Notes: generated by a model from the sequence alone, not told the origin. A DNA stretch of 64,000 nt from CAYYKD01 sp964471825 (GCA_964471825.1 CAYYKD010000006.1:1-64000); one strand, 5' to 3'; shown: positions 35,212-46,435, numbered from the stretch's first letter. A program made the numbers and translations.

Positions 35212-36919
35212 AAAGAAAAACTTCTTGACATTTATTCAGAAATTTTATTATTCTACATTTATGAAAATATTCAATGAAAAAGTAAGAAAAATGGTTCATC
35301 GAATGTTCTTTGAACCGATGAAAAACATGTTTGATCGATCAAGACCTGCTATTAAAGAATTTACCAATGAAAAGAGAAATCTTAGATTTGTACTATTATT
35401 GGTTGTTTTTATAGTCGGGTATTTTACCTACTTTAATAGTTATTATAATCCGCCCTACATATTCTGGGATGAAAACTATCATATCGCATCGGCAGAAAAA
35501 TACCTGCAAAATGTTGCATATATGGAACCCCATCCGCCTTTGGGTAAGTTATTAATTGCCCTCGGTGAGAAAATTCTTGGGGTAAATAACGGGCTAGACA
35601 AATCGGCATTTGTTGAGACTGATTATATTCAGAGTCTTCCTGAGAGGTATAGTTTTGCCGGCGTAAGGTTATTTCCATCACTTGCAGCATGGATAAGCTC
35701 AATCTTATTTTTTTTAGTTCTATGTAGGCTAACAGGAAATGAGCTTGTATCATTTTTGCTATCGTCATTTTACCTCTTTGATAATGCAATTATAGTCCAT
35801 TCGCGATCAGCTATGCTTGATAGTATTCAGATATCTTTTATCCTCTCGGCACTATTCTTTGTGATACGGGCCTATGATAAGGGGGAAAGAGTTGGTGAAC
35901 TTGACTATATAATTATTAGCCTCTTTGTCGGGTTGGCACTTATGGTTAAAGTTAACAGTGCAATAATTCTATTAATATATCCATTTCTCTATATCAGCTC
36001 AAATAGGGTGAAGATTTTTAGCCTGAAAATTGATATTAAATTGATTGTTGATTTTATCAGAAAAGTTTCTGTTACTGTTTGTGTGATTGCTGTTGTAGTT
36101 GGGGCAATATGGTACATCCATTGCGGACTCGGAAAGAAGACAGCAGGAAACAATTCATACAGTATAAATGATGAATACAGGGAAATAATGACCAGCGGGA
36201 AAACATATTCTTTAAGAGGTTTCTCTGTCATGGTTTCTAGAAATCTTGAATATATGTCTAACTATCACAAGGGAGTGCCTAAGCTTGATCTGTCAAAACC
36301 CGGTGAAAATGGAAGTTATCCGTTAACCTGGCCTATAGGGAACAAATCAATTAACTATCGGTGGCACAAGGATGGCAGAGTAGCCAGATATCTCTATCTG
36401 CAGGGCAATCCTATAATTTGGGGTGCTTCGATTCTATCGGTTTTTTCATCGGTATTTGTAATGATCTCTATTGCCGCATCTGAGATTAACAAGAGAAGAA
36501 AATATGTCAAGAGCAAAAACGGGAAAAGAAGTGAACCTATAAAGCCGGACTCTTCATTTAATAATACGAGTAATAATACGAGTAAGAATATGAGGCATTT
36601 TGAACTTATATTACTGTTTATGATACTCTATTTAAGCTATATGATAACAATGTTAAAAATTGATCGAGTAATGTACCTTTATCACTATTTTATCCCTCTA
36701 ATTTTTAGTATGTTTATATTTAGCCTAAATTTTACATATATTTTTAGAAGAGAGATAGAAAGGAAAGAGAGGCTGTTTATTATATCGTGCTTTTTATTTG
36801 CTGCATTGATTGTTTCTGTGTTTATATTCTATTCACCTTTGACCTACTATATTTCTATCTCAGCGGATCAATTTTTAAAACGGATATGGTTTTCGTTTTG
36901 GGGTTTAAATTATGTATAG
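35195..36919 (+). CDS. protein O-mannosyltransferase family glycosyltransferase (GT39, PMT)
   Basis: This 574-aa polytopic membrane enzyme transfers mannose from polyprenyl-phosphate-mannose to Ser/Thr of exported proteins. The GT39 signature is near the N-terminus: FWDENYHIASAEKYL, with the acidic catalytic pair, then EPHPPLGKLLIALGE. About ten transmembrane segments follow, ending in RVMYLYHYFIPLIFSMFIF (the HYF motif common in PMT proteins). A 12-bp in-frame tandem repeat encodes NNTSNNTS in a cytoplasmic-looking loop. The start is uncertain: ATG 35195 overlaps the previous gene, and ATG 35261 or 35291 could also serve. The downstream PA14-like gene overlaps by 8 nt. Confidence 0.8.
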   Translation: MKMCIKKKNFLTFIQKFYYSTFMKIFNEKVRKMVHRMFFEPMKNMFDRSRPAIKEFTNEKRNLRFVLLLVVFIVGYFTYFNSYYNPPYIFWDENYHIASAEKYLQNVAYMEPHPPLGKLLIALGEKILGVNNGLDKSAFVETDYIQSLPERYSFAGVRLFPSLAAWISSILFFLVLCRLTGNELVSFLLSSFYLFDNAIIVHSRSAMLDSIQISFILSALFFVIRAYDKGERVGELDYIIISLFVGLALMVKVNSAIILLIYPFLYISSNRVKIFSLKIDIKLIVDFIRKVSVTVCVIAVVVGAIWYIHCGLGKKTAGNNSYSINDEYREIMTSGKTYSLRGFSVMVSRNLEYMSNYHKGVPKLDLSKPGENGSYPLTWPIGNKSINYRWHKDGRVARYLYLQGNPIIWGASILSVFSSVFVMISIAASEINKRRKYVKSKNGKRSEPIKPDSSFNNTSNNTSKNMRHFELILLFMILYLSYMITMLKIDRVMYLYHYFIPLIFSMFIFSLNFTYIFRREIERKERLFIISCFLFAALIVSVFIFYSPLTYYISISADQFLKRIWFSFWGLNYV

Positions 36920-37490
36920 AAAAATAAACTTTACAAGAACACTCTGGTTCTTCATACTGGTATTACTTGGATTTACTTTTTTAATATTAAAGATGGTTGG
37001 AAATAGTCTAATCTACGATAAGAAGTTAAAAGTGCAGATTTTATCAAGTCGTGATGTAATAGAGGATCTCGATGTAAATAGAAATATTGTTGAACGAAAA
37101 ACTATATTTGTTGATAGTTTGAATTTTTCGGCAGGTGATGAATTATATCATGAAAATGTCGGGCATCTTGGTTTTACAAATGATTTTTTCTTGGAAGTTG
37201 AATCAAATGCGGTCGTTAAACAGGCGGGAGTATACGAATTCTCGGTTCTTTCAGACGATGGGTTTCGATTTTACATAAATGATGAGGTTGTCTCAGAATT
37301 TACCGGTTTAAGAAGAGGTGAGGATGTTTTATTTAATGTTGATCTAAAAGAGGGGCGAATTCGAATTAAGATTGAATATTTTCAAGGTTATGGTCAATTG
37401 TGTTTGATTGTTAAATACAGGCCAGTCGATGATGAAAGGGATTATTTTGTCGGTATTGATACAAAGTATATTGAATTTAATAGATTCTAG
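36912..37490 (+). CDS. membrane-anchored PA14-like domain protein
   Basis: The 192-aa protein has one N-terminal transmembrane helix (LWFFILVLLGFTFLILKMV) and an extracytoplasmic beta domain. The stretch GVYEFSVLSDDGFRFYINDE, then GRIRIKIEYFQGYGQLCLIV, matches PA14 domains, which bind carbohydrates. It overlaps the mannosyltransferase gene by 8 nt and is thus translationally coupled. A role in recognising or presenting the glycan or acceptor is plausible. Such PMT plus PA14 pairs are not something I know from characterised systems. Confidence 0.65.
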   Translation: MYRKINFTRTLWFFILVLLGFTFLILKMVGNSLIYDKKLKVQILSSRDVIEDLDVNRNIVERKTIFVDSLNFSAGDELYHENVGHLGFTNDFFLEVESNAVVKQAGVYEFSVLSDDGFRFYINDEVVSEFTGLRRGEDVLFNVDLKEGRIRIKIEYFQGYGQLCLIVKYRPVDDERDYFVGIDTKYIEFNRF

Positions 37491-37502
37491 AGAGGTACCA
37501 AT

Positions 37503-38900
37503 ATGGCTATTTTTAAATTTCTTGAGTTCAAGTTTCCTTGTCCGGAGTGTAAAACAGAGCGGACATTTAATGTATCGGAGTTGGCCGGTGGACACGCCTC
37601 ATGTTCAAATTGTAAAAGGGAATTTACTAAAGAAGAGGTTATCGCATTTGTAAGAGAGGTTGGCTTGAAATCCAGGGGTGATGAAAACCTGGGGACAAGA
37701 CCGGCTAATACTAAAATTGAAATTACTAAGACGGATGAACATTTCCGAGCTGATTTTCCTAATGGTAAGATTGGGTGTACAGGAGTATTTCTGCTTTTCT
37801 TTGTAACTATTTGGATTATTGGAGTATTTTCAGGTTTAGCGGGTATGTTAGGTGAAATAATAAAGGATCCGTCTCAGGCATGGAACATCCTCTTTTTTTT
37901 ACCATTCCTTGCTTTTATTTCTATCTTTACCTATTTTGTTTTGGCATCCTTAAATACAAAGAATTCGATCTATTTTGATAACGGGCAACTTGTTATAAAG
38001 AAAACTGTTTATAAGAAAGAAAAACTGAGATCTATTTCAATAAATGATATAAAAAAGATTGAAACAGATTTCTACACTACAAAAAACAGCGGGAGATCAT
38101 ATTTTGTTAGAATATCAATCAAGAAGAGGGATAAATTTAATAATTTGACAGGAAAAGACGGTTCTATTCAGTTTAGTAACACTTTTACAAATCCGTTAAC
38201 CGGTAATGAATGTTATTATTTAACAAAAGAATTGAATGAGCGGATAGCACTGATGGTTGTTTCTGGTGTTAAAACTCAACCTCTATGGGAAGCCAGGAAT
38301 GACAGTAATACTCCTAAGGCATCAAGAGAATTTGACGGTAAAAAAGAGCCGGTTAAGATGTCAGATCAGGAATATGCCTATAATATTAAAGATTCGGATC
38401 CCCATGTTATAAATAAGCAGCCGTACTTTCATGAAGAGGGGGCACATGGGGTCAGGCTTAGTTGGATTGTAGCATCTGTGGTGATTTCGTTACCTTTTTT
38501 TATGGTGGCCAATTTTTTAATCTTCCCGTTTATTGCAGCTCTACCTGTGTTTTTTATTGTTGGGTTTGCAATTGCAAGATTGTCACCCGGAAGAACATTC
38601 ATCGAGCCTGCTATTTCATCTATATTGGTATCACTTATGAGTCTTACTGCATCGATCTACATATTCAAGACCGGTCAGGATGGTTTCATATATAAGTTTG
38701 TTATGAGGGCAAGTGATATATGGTATACCTATTTCCCTATCCCGGTAGAGAATATTGCGGATTCGATATTAATTATGAGAAGCATAATCTATCTTCATAT
38801 AACACTTGCACTAGCCGGTGCAATTGTAAGTTTGATTGGTGCATATCTGGGAGAAAAGATGCAGATGTCCTCAGAGGATAAATTTATACCCATGAGGTAG
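37503..38900 (+). CDS. zinc-ribbon membrane protein of unknown function
   Basis: The 465-aa protein has an N-terminal zinc ribbon (CPEC at about residues 13-16, CSNC at about 33-36). Two transmembrane segments (about 85-145) precede a beta-rich PH-like domain (LVIKKTVYKKEKLRSISIND). About four more transmembrane segments fill the C-terminal third. The composition suggests a membrane sensor or scaffold. It follows the PA14 gene by 12 nt with AGAGG before ATG 37503 and is probably in the same operon. Family not recognised. Confidence 0.6.
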   Translation: MAIFKFLEFKFPCPECKTERTFNVSELAGGHASCSNCKREFTKEEVIAFVREVGLKSRGDENLGTRPANTKIEITKTDEHFRADFPNGKIGCTGVFLLFFVTIWIIGVFSGLAGMLGEIIKDPSQAWNILFFLPFLAFISIFTYFVLASLNTKNSIYFDNGQLVIKKTVYKKEKLRSISINDIKKIETDFYTTKNSGRSYFVRISIKKRDKFNNLTGKDGSIQFSNTFTNPLTGNECYYLTKELNERIALMVVSGVKTQPLWEARNDSNTPKASREFDGKKEPVKMSDQEYAYNIKDSDPHVINKQPYFHEEGAHGVRLSWIVASVVISLPFFMVANFLIFPFIAALPVFFIVGFAIARLSPGRTFIEPAISSILVSLMSLTASIYIFKTGQDGFIYKFVMRASDIWYTYFPIPVENIADSILIMRSIIYLHITLALAGAIVSLIGAYLGEKMQMSSEDKFIPMR

Positions 38901-38990
38901 TTTTGTACCGGTTTCAAATAATCAATAATATTAATGTTTGTTTGGTAAAATTACTTTGATTATATTGAATTATTACGATAATTTAATCAG

Positions 38991-41474
38991 ATGAATTATT
39001 TAACTCAACGATTTTTTTTAAAATTTCTTATTATATTCTCATTACTTATAATCAGCTCTCAGGTAGAGGTCTACTGTAAAAAAAATCCGAATATTAATAA
39101 AGCCAAACAACTTATGGTTAGAAAGCAGTATAAAGAAGCCCTTGATATACTATTAATTGAACTGGAAAAGGATATTAATAACGAAGAGGTAATGAGTCTT
39201 ATTCAAAAAATAGAGACAGCCAAGAGTAAGGTAACAGACGATATGCTTGCAGGATTACAGAAAATTAAATCCGGAGATACTGTTAAGGCGGAGGAAATTC
39301 TATCTACACTTGGTGCTGCCGGAGAGTTTGATAAAAGTATCAAGGAAAAGATGGAACTGTTTGCACAGGAGAATCAGACACTAAGCAAGAGAAACCGTTT
39401 TAATGCACTTGTTGACGAAGCTGAAAATGCAGTTCTAATCCTTAAAATAACCGACGCTCTAAGTAAATATAAAGAGGCTTTGGATATATTTCGAATTAAT
39501 CGAAGTGACGATCCGGTATTAAATGAAATAGTCAGAAAATTTGCCCAGCTTGAATCTAGAATAGCTTCATTTGGACTGGATGCAAAATGGGTGGTAGATA
39601 AGCAGAATGCAGATTTTTCGAGCATTGTTGAGGATGTTAAGGTATTAGAGAATAAATCAGCTCTATGGAAAAAACATGAGCTTGATCTGTTAGAATTATT
39701 TGATCTGATGGATAAGGTCTCATTGAATACCAAAAAAGGGTTGGAATATATTGCTCTCTATTCAATAATGAGTAAACATATAATATGTATTAGAGCAGGT
39801 ATTAATAAAATAGGAAGAGAGGTTTTTAATAATACAATAATAGTGTTAGAAAGATACTTCTCAAATCTTAAAAATAGAAATCGCGGTGAAGAGTATGCAA
39901 TTATAAAACTTATTGAATATCTATACAGAGCCTATGAAGATGGAGCGTACAAAACCGGTGAAAAATCAGCGGGATTACTTTATTCAAGGCTTGAGGAATT
40001 AAATTTTAAAGAGAAACAGGTCTCGTATTCTAAACTTGTCTACTATGATATGATCTTTCCAATATTTATTGCTGAGATAGAGCAGGCAAATGTAAATCGA
40101 AAGTATGTAGAATTTCAAGAATATAGAGTGGGGCTTGATCTTGACAAGGCTTTTGGTATCTTAAAAGACTATGATAAATTTACGGCGGAGTTATTTCAAT
40201 TTGAACAGAGTGCCGCAAAGAAGGCCAGAGAGTTTGCCGGTCTGCAAACAGATGAAATAGTGAAGTCTGCATTTGCGAGGTATCGGGCATTAAATGAGGG
40301 AAGCCGGCAGATTGTTAATACATTTTATAAAGCAAACGAGGATTATAAAGATCAGAGAAATAAAATTGAGCAATTAACATTACAGGCCGAAAGACAATTT
40401 AGAGAGGCTGTCAATCAGTTTAACCAGCGGCAGTTTGATATTTCAAATGAGACATTCAATACAGCTAATGAAGTATATATAATGCTTGCAAAGGAAACAA
40501 AATCTACATTTATAAAGACTCAGATGGATAGAATTATTGATTATAAGCAACGGATTATCGATATAAAAAAGGAAAACGATATAGTATTAGCCGGAAATCT
40601 ATATGATAGTGCACGATCGTATTTCTATAGAGAAAACTATGAGAAATCTAAAGAGGAAATTGACAAATCAGGCGAACTATATCTAAAACATGGTTTGATC
40701 AGTGATTCATTTACAGCGTTTTCTGAGAGAATTTTAACAGCCTTAAGAGTAAAGTCAGGAACAGATGTTAAAATTGATGATCCGCTTTACGACATGATAT
40801 CAGAATTATATAAGCAAGCCTATATGCTTTTTGAAGAGAAGGATTATCAGAATGCACTTGATCTGGTTAGTAATATTTTGCTGGAAAAACCGTATAACAA
40901 AAATGCAAGAGTATTGGAAACACAGATATTAAAAATGATAGATATTAATAGTTTCAATGAAAGGTTTGAGGTCTATTTTAGAGATGCAAAGGAGAAGTTT
41001 GATTCCGGTAATTTTCAAGGGGCATTAACTGACTTTGAACAATTAACAATGTTTGAGACAAGACAGGCGGTCATTAATAAATATATTTCAGATTGTAAAT
41101 CGAAATTGAGGATAAGCAGACCCGATACTAAAACAATTAATACAGGTGCTGCAATTAACCTTGTTGCTACAGCTGAACGGCTCTTTATACAGGGTAAATT
41201 TCAGGAAGCATATACTTCGATTGAAAATGCTCTAAAGATTTGGGAAGATGTACCTAAGGGTAGTGTTCTTCGTACAAATATTATGATAAGACTTGGAACA
41301 AGAGAGGTTTTGCTTTCTTCCGGAAATCAGGTAAGTTTTAATGCTGCACAACAGGCCTATGCAGAGGGTAATTATAGTGAGGCAATTAGACTTTGTCGCA
41401 TAATTCTTGCCAACCAACCGGATCAGAATGTTCAGAGACTCTTGAATAGAGCGATTCAAAGGCAGGGGCAATAA
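38991..41474 (+). CDS. secreted helical/TPR-repeat protein
   Basis: This 827-aa exported protein has a signal peptide (FFLKFLIIFSLLIISSQ). TPR-like units near the N-terminus (INKAKQLMVRKQYKEALDILL) and in the last third (YKQAYMLFEEKDYQNALDLVSNIL, AQQAYAEGNYSEAIRLCRIIL) flank a long helical middle. It acts in the periplasm, likely as a protein-interaction scaffold. Its stop overlaps the ATG of the SpoIIE-phosphatase gene (TAATG at 41472), so the two are co-translated and may interact. Spirochaetal flagellar collar proteins include TPR proteins of this type, but I have no specific signature for one of them. Confidence 0.65.
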   Translation: MNYLTQRFFLKFLIIFSLLIISSQVEVYCKKNPNINKAKQLMVRKQYKEALDILLIELEKDINNEEVMSLIQKIETAKSKVTDDMLAGLQKIKSGDTVKAEEILSTLGAAGEFDKSIKEKMELFAQENQTLSKRNRFNALVDEAENAVLILKITDALSKYKEALDIFRINRSDDPVLNEIVRKFAQLESRIASFGLDAKWVVDKQNADFSSIVEDVKVLENKSALWKKHELDLLELFDLMDKVSLNTKKGLEYIALYSIMSKHIICIRAGINKIGREVFNNTIIVLERYFSNLKNRNRGEEYAIIKLIEYLYRAYEDGAYKTGEKSAGLLYSRLEELNFKEKQVSYSKLVYYDMIFPIFIAEIEQANVNRKYVEFQEYRVGLDLDKAFGILKDYDKFTAELFQFEQSAAKKAREFAGLQTDEIVKSAFARYRALNEGSRQIVNTFYKANEDYKDQRNKIEQLTLQAERQFREAVNQFNQRQFDISNETFNTANEVYIMLAKETKSTFIKTQMDRIIDYKQRIIDIKKENDIVLAGNLYDSARSYFYRENYEKSKEEIDKSGELYLKHGLISDSFTAFSERILTALRVKSGTDVKIDDPLYDMISELYKQAYMLFEEKDYQNALDLVSNILLEKPYNKNARVLETQILKMIDINSFNERFEVYFRDAKEKFDSGNFQGALTDFEQLTMFETRQAVINKYISDCKSKLRISRPDTKTINTGAAINLVATAERLFIQGKFQEAYTSIENALKIWEDVPKGSVLRTNIMIRLGTREVLLSSGNQVSFNAAQQAYAEGNYSEAIRLCRIILANQPDQNVQRLLNRAIQRQGQ

Positions 41475-44400
41475 TGAGAAGAGTAATTATAACCTTATTA
41501 TTAATAATGAACTCTTGCCTGATTTTTACACAGGATATAAGTTTTTTTTGGAATCCGCCATTTAAGATAAATAGAGAGCCCTCAGGGATATTTCATGCAA
41601 TTCAGAAAAATGATAGAGTATCTATTATCTATGTAAAAAATGACCTAACGGGGCTGGTCTTAACATCATCATCAAATGACGGTATAAATTTTGTTTATCA
41701 TGACATCAATGTAAAGTATTTTTCAACAGCACCGCTTATTAAGGATTTCTTTGCAGAGTTTACAAAAGATGGGGCGATCCTCCTGGCACATCGGGAATCA
41801 AGAGATACTATTGGATTCACAATAATAAATATTGAGGAAAATAAACTCAATTACAATAGATTATTCTCAATAAAAGGGGACAGATTTGCCGGCGTGCCGG
41901 TATTTAAATCGGATAGTAATGGCGATATTAATCTACTATATTCTACAACAATAAATAATGAGTATAGAGTTAAGTTTGAAAAATACAATCGAAACGGAGA
42001 TAAACTACTTGAACATTTGCCCGGCGGAAATCTTAGATCAATAGTCAATCCGTCTATTGAAGTAATAGATAATAAAATACATATAATGTATCAGGGTAAA
42101 GATCGATATGTTCAAGAGGGATTGTATTATAATATCTATNNNNNNNNNNTTATCGCTTGACAACGGGGCAAATTGGAAACGGTCAACGCTAAGTGAGAGT
42201 ACCGGAGAAAACAATCAACTACCATCATTTATAATTGACAAACAGACGATTCATCTGGTCTGGGAGAAGGACTTCGATTGGGTATACTCGGGAGTTTTCT
42301 ATAGAACATATAACTTTGAGACCGGAGTAAAGACTCCCGAGGTGAGAATCTCGCAGGAAAGATCAAATAATCATGGTGCAAAGATCATTAGAATAGATGG
42401 TCTTATATATGTTTTTTGGTATGGAAATAGTGGTGGTGTGTTCAGAGGCTGGTATACGGAGATCTTTGATAACAAACCTGACAGGCTCTATCAATTGCCG
42501 AATACAGGGAGAGCCGGGGCATTAATTCCGGTTATTTTTAAAAAGTTACCAAATATCACACAGATAAATTTCGACAACACAAATAACATATATAACATAT
42601 CTCAAGATAAATTTGTTGAGGCACCTGTAATAAATATGAGTGCTGATATTTATAACAGAAATAATATTAATATGAGATGGCGTGAAGTAAAAGATCATAA
42701 TAGAGTATTGGGTTATAGAATTCTTATGAGTGGTAATAAGGATGAACTTGTGTCTGACCAAGCGACACTTTTATTACCTGATCAGACAGCAAGAGAGTAT
42801 GTCAATATACCGGAGGGGGAGTGGTATTTTAAGATTAAGGCCTACGATATGGCAGGTAATTCAAGTAATGTTTCAGTATACAAGTTTAATGTGGATTTGA
42901 CTCCGCCATTACCACCGGAAGCAGCATATTCCGAAAATGATGAAAGAGGTTTCTTAAAAGAAAACAATCTTAAAATTAGATTAAATGACAAGGATGAAAA
43001 ATTATATAATCACAGGTTCGATTATAAAATTTTCCCTGTGTACAATATTGATATGATTACTAATCCTGACGCAAGTAACGATAGAGTTGTGGTTTTTGAT
43101 AGACGATATGTCGATGCACAGATGAATCTAATGATTGCCAATTCGAAAAATCAGAATATAATGGGATCAATGAACTCGGTATTGAAAACTTCTCTAGAAT
43201 TGAATGGATTGGAAAATGGGGCACTCTTGGTTGGGTATAGTGCAGAAGACAGGGCAGGTAATAGATCAGAGGTTATCTGGAATAAGTTTTATATGAATAA
43301 AGTTATGCCTGAAACGGTTATCAGAAGAGTATCTTCGGAGCTTAATAGTGCAGGCGAAAGTCTATTATTTATTAATGGTTCAGGTTTTAAACTCGGGGGG
43401 GTGGTTGAGGAGATCTATATTACACCTTCAAAATCTCCTGAAGATGTCAAGTATTTACTTGATGAGAGTTATTTTAGAGTAATAAATGATGGGCTTATTC
43501 AACAGATAAAACCATTCGAAATTGAAGATGGAAATTATTTTGTTGGTATAAATCATTCATATAGAGGTGTAAAATTTACAGAGTTTAGGATCAATTTCTC
43601 CGGTCGCTGGTATTTTAAAGACAAGCAGGGCGAATCGATGAAAATATCCGGTGTCAGGCTGGGAAAAAAATACTATAATATGAATTATCTCTTGATAATT
43701 GCAATAATAACGGCATGGATACTTTCGTTTTTTCTTATACTTCGGGCATTTGCACTGCAGATTTATGAACGGATAAGTATAAAGAAAATGATTAGAGAGT
43801 TTGAGAGATTTAAAAAGATACAGGATGAATCAGAGCATCCGATAAGGAGTGTTAAAGTGGTAAAAAAAGGGCTGGGTTTGACAATTAAATATACGCTTTT
43901 GATACTGACACTGGTAATATTTATCGTAACAGCTACAGCGTCAACATTAAGTTTTATTGCACTAAGAAATGGGACTATTAACCTTTCTAAGGAGATGAAG
44001 GAGCGGGCAGAACTTGCAATGTCATCATACTGGAGTGGTATAAGGAATAATTTTGAGCTTGAGGAAGAGCATTTTTTGAATGTTGATTTGACGAAAATGG
44101 CACCTCAAACAGTAACAGACATAGCATTCGCAATGTTTAAAAATGAGAGAAGTAATCAAGACTATATAGAATACGGTCAAACTGAGAAGCTTTTTTTAGA
44201 TGCAATAACAAATCTTGATACAATCGATAAAGAGGGTAAGGATGAAATTATTAAAACACTTATTAAGTCAGATAAAATTGATGAGATAATAAAAGACCTT
44301 ATTAAGTCCCCTGAGACATACAACAACGAGACTTATTTTTTTCCAAAATTTGAACCTTCCAATGTAGAAAAGAAATACCTCATATTTAGACCTGTAATTG

Positions 44401-45554
44401 TATATGAAGATCTTCAAAAGAAAGATAGAAAGATATACGCAGGTTATGTTGTATTTGGTTATTCGTTTGAGCGGATTATTCAGACAATAGATGATGAGAG
44501 GAAGTTTCTTATTAGAATTACGCTTATAGTTACACTAATTGCATTGATAATAAGTCTCTTTGGGGCAATATTCCTGGCAACAACAACTATTAGGCCTATA
44601 AAGTTGATATCAAAACATGTAAACCTGATAACTACAATGGAGGATTACGAAACACTTGAAGGAACTGCAGATGAGAAGATAATAATTAATTCTAAGGATG
44701 AAATCTCGATTCTTGCATCAGCTATAAATGAGATGACGCATAAACTTATTGAGAAGGCAAAGGCCGATAAACAGTTGCTTCTAGGTAAGGAGATTCAGAA
44801 GAAGTTTATCCCCCTTGAACCGCACAGTACCGATAAGATCGACATCTATGGATTTTATGAAGGTGCAAAGGGTGTATCCGGTGACTATTTTGACTACAAA
44901 AAGATAGATGATGACCACTACGCTTTTATAATGTGTGATGTTGCGGGCAAAGCTGTTCCGGCTGCTCTTATTATGGTTCAGATATCAACGATCTTTAACG
45001 CATTTGTCTCTAGTTTTAAGTCCGGCAAGGATAAGATAGAAACAGTTGGCGTTGTTACTCAGATTAATGATACAGTTGCAGAGAGGGGATTTGTCGGACG
45101 GTTTGCAGCAATACTTGTATTGATCTTGAATGTTAAAACAGGCAGACTCCTGTTAACAAACGCCGGGTGTACTCAACTATTGGTCTATCGAGCATCATTG
45201 GGAAAAACAGAGTGGATTAAACTTGATCCGGACTCGGGTGCTGCCGGTGTTTTTCCATCCTATATGCTGCCAAACCCTTATAAACAGGAAAAACATATGA
45301 TGAATAAGGGCGATATAATGTTTCTATTCACCGATGGTATTGAAGAATCAAGAAATGGAAAAACCTATCTTAATGAAAACAATGAAGAGACACCGGAGGA
45401 GTTTGGATTGAAGCGGGTAGAGGAGGTTATTAATGCGACGGTGGATAAAACACCTAAATCGATTATTGATTCAATTATAAAGACAGAGAATAAATTTCGA
45501 GGAAATCTTGAGCAATACGATGATTTAACTCTTCTGGCTGTTCAGAGATTGTAA
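41474..45554 (+). CDS. membrane PP2C/SpoIIE phosphatase with large extracytoplasmic beta-propeller sensor (one gap)
   Basis: The gap 42140-42149 splits the frame, but both parts form one protein of about 1360 aa. After a signal peptide comes an extracytoplasmic part of about 700 residues with sialidase/BNR-like repeats (SLDNGANWKRS, VFYRTYNFETG) and FN3-like segments. Three transmembrane helices (near 43684, 43890 and 44505) bracket a second sensor segment. A HAMP domain (about 44583-44760) and a C-terminal SpoIIE domain follow, with metal-binding aspartates in GVSGDYFDY and MCDVAGKAVPAA and the closing DDLTLLAVQRL. It would dephosphorylate a protein partner, classically an anti-anti-sigma factor, but none is encoded nearby. 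Transcription is coupled to the upstream TPR gene. Confidence 0.85.
42140..42149. other. assembly gap (10 N) inside SpoIIE-phosphatase gene
   Basis: Frame arithmetic requires a real length divisible by three (including zero). The flanks read GLYYNIY and LSLDNGANW, so only a few residues at most are missing. Confidence 0.75.
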
Positions 45555-45726
45555 TTGTTTGTAATCCTTCTTTATTTGTTCTGAAGTTAAAACACCCGAT
45601 TGGGTAGATCTTAATGGATTTGAATTTATTAGAAATTTATAACTGGAAATGATTGATTAAAAAACAAATTTATACTATAAGATATTTTTGCAGGGGCTGA
45701 TTAGAAAAATAATTATGGAGTCATTA

Positions 45727-46425
45727 ATGAGTGAAAGAGATGAACCATTATTTGGTAAGGCGATAGGACATTTGATCCATGACATAAGAAACCCACTAAA
45801 TGTAATTATCGGTTTTTCATCATTGATGCAGAGTGATGAGGACATGCCTGATGAAATTAAGGATTATATAGGGAAGATTTATTATTCCGGTATGATGATT
45901 GAAGAGATGTTAACCGATGTTGATGTAATGAACTCTGATAATGCTGATTTAGATAAGACTGAGATAGAGATCAGTTCACTTTTTAAAGAGATATTTGAAG
46001 TTAAAAAGATGATATTTCCTGATAATAAGATAGTATTCAATTTGATAAATACTGAAGATACCAGGATCACTGTCTCTGCTGAATTGTTAAAGAAGATTAT
46101 GGATAACCTTTATAACTTTTCGAGGAAGGGGCTGAGAACTGTACAGGATAAAATTATCTATATACAGTATATAATTGAGAGTGACTACTTAAGGATAATT
46201 TATTCTGATACAAGCGATCCGGTTGAGATATCTGATGACTATTTTACCTATGATGATGTGGTAAAGGCAAGAAGAGGTCTTGGTTTGTTGTTTGTGAAAA
46301 AATACATAGATCTGACGGATAGTAAGATTACATATCTAAAGCATATTGATTGGAAGACCTACGCATCCAGAATTGGGTTAAATATTAAAACTGAACATGG
46401 CTTTGTGTTAAAAATTAAAATATAG
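45727..46425 (+). CDS. small histidine kinase-like protein with degenerate ATP-binding domain
   Basis: I chose ATG 45727 because GGAG lies 6 nt upstream; the product is 232 aa. A HisKA dimerisation domain with a good H-box (HLIHDIRNPLNVIIGF) is followed by an HATPase-like domain. The N-box is poorly conserved (NLYNFSRKGLRTV), the G1 DxGxG motif is replaced by SDTSDPVEI, and only the G2-like RRGLGLLFVKKYI remains. It may not bind ATP and could act as a phosphotransfer or regulatory partner. There is no sensor or transmembrane segment. It follows the SpoIIE gene by 172 nt, a gap in which I see no feature, and is convergent with the OmpR-type regulator. Confidence 0.65.
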   Translation: MSERDEPLFGKAIGHLIHDIRNPLNVIIGFSSLMQSDEDMPDEIKDYIGKIYYSGMMIEEMLTDVDVMNSDNADLDKTEIEISSLFKEIFEVKKMIFPDNKIVFNLINTEDTRITVSAELLKKIMDNLYNFSRKGLRTVQDKIIYIQYIIESDYLRIIYSDTSDPVEISDDYFTYDDVVKARRGLGLLFVKKYIDLTDSKITYLKHIDWKTYASRIGLNIKTEHGFVLKIKI

Positions 46426-46435
46426 AGTCACTATC

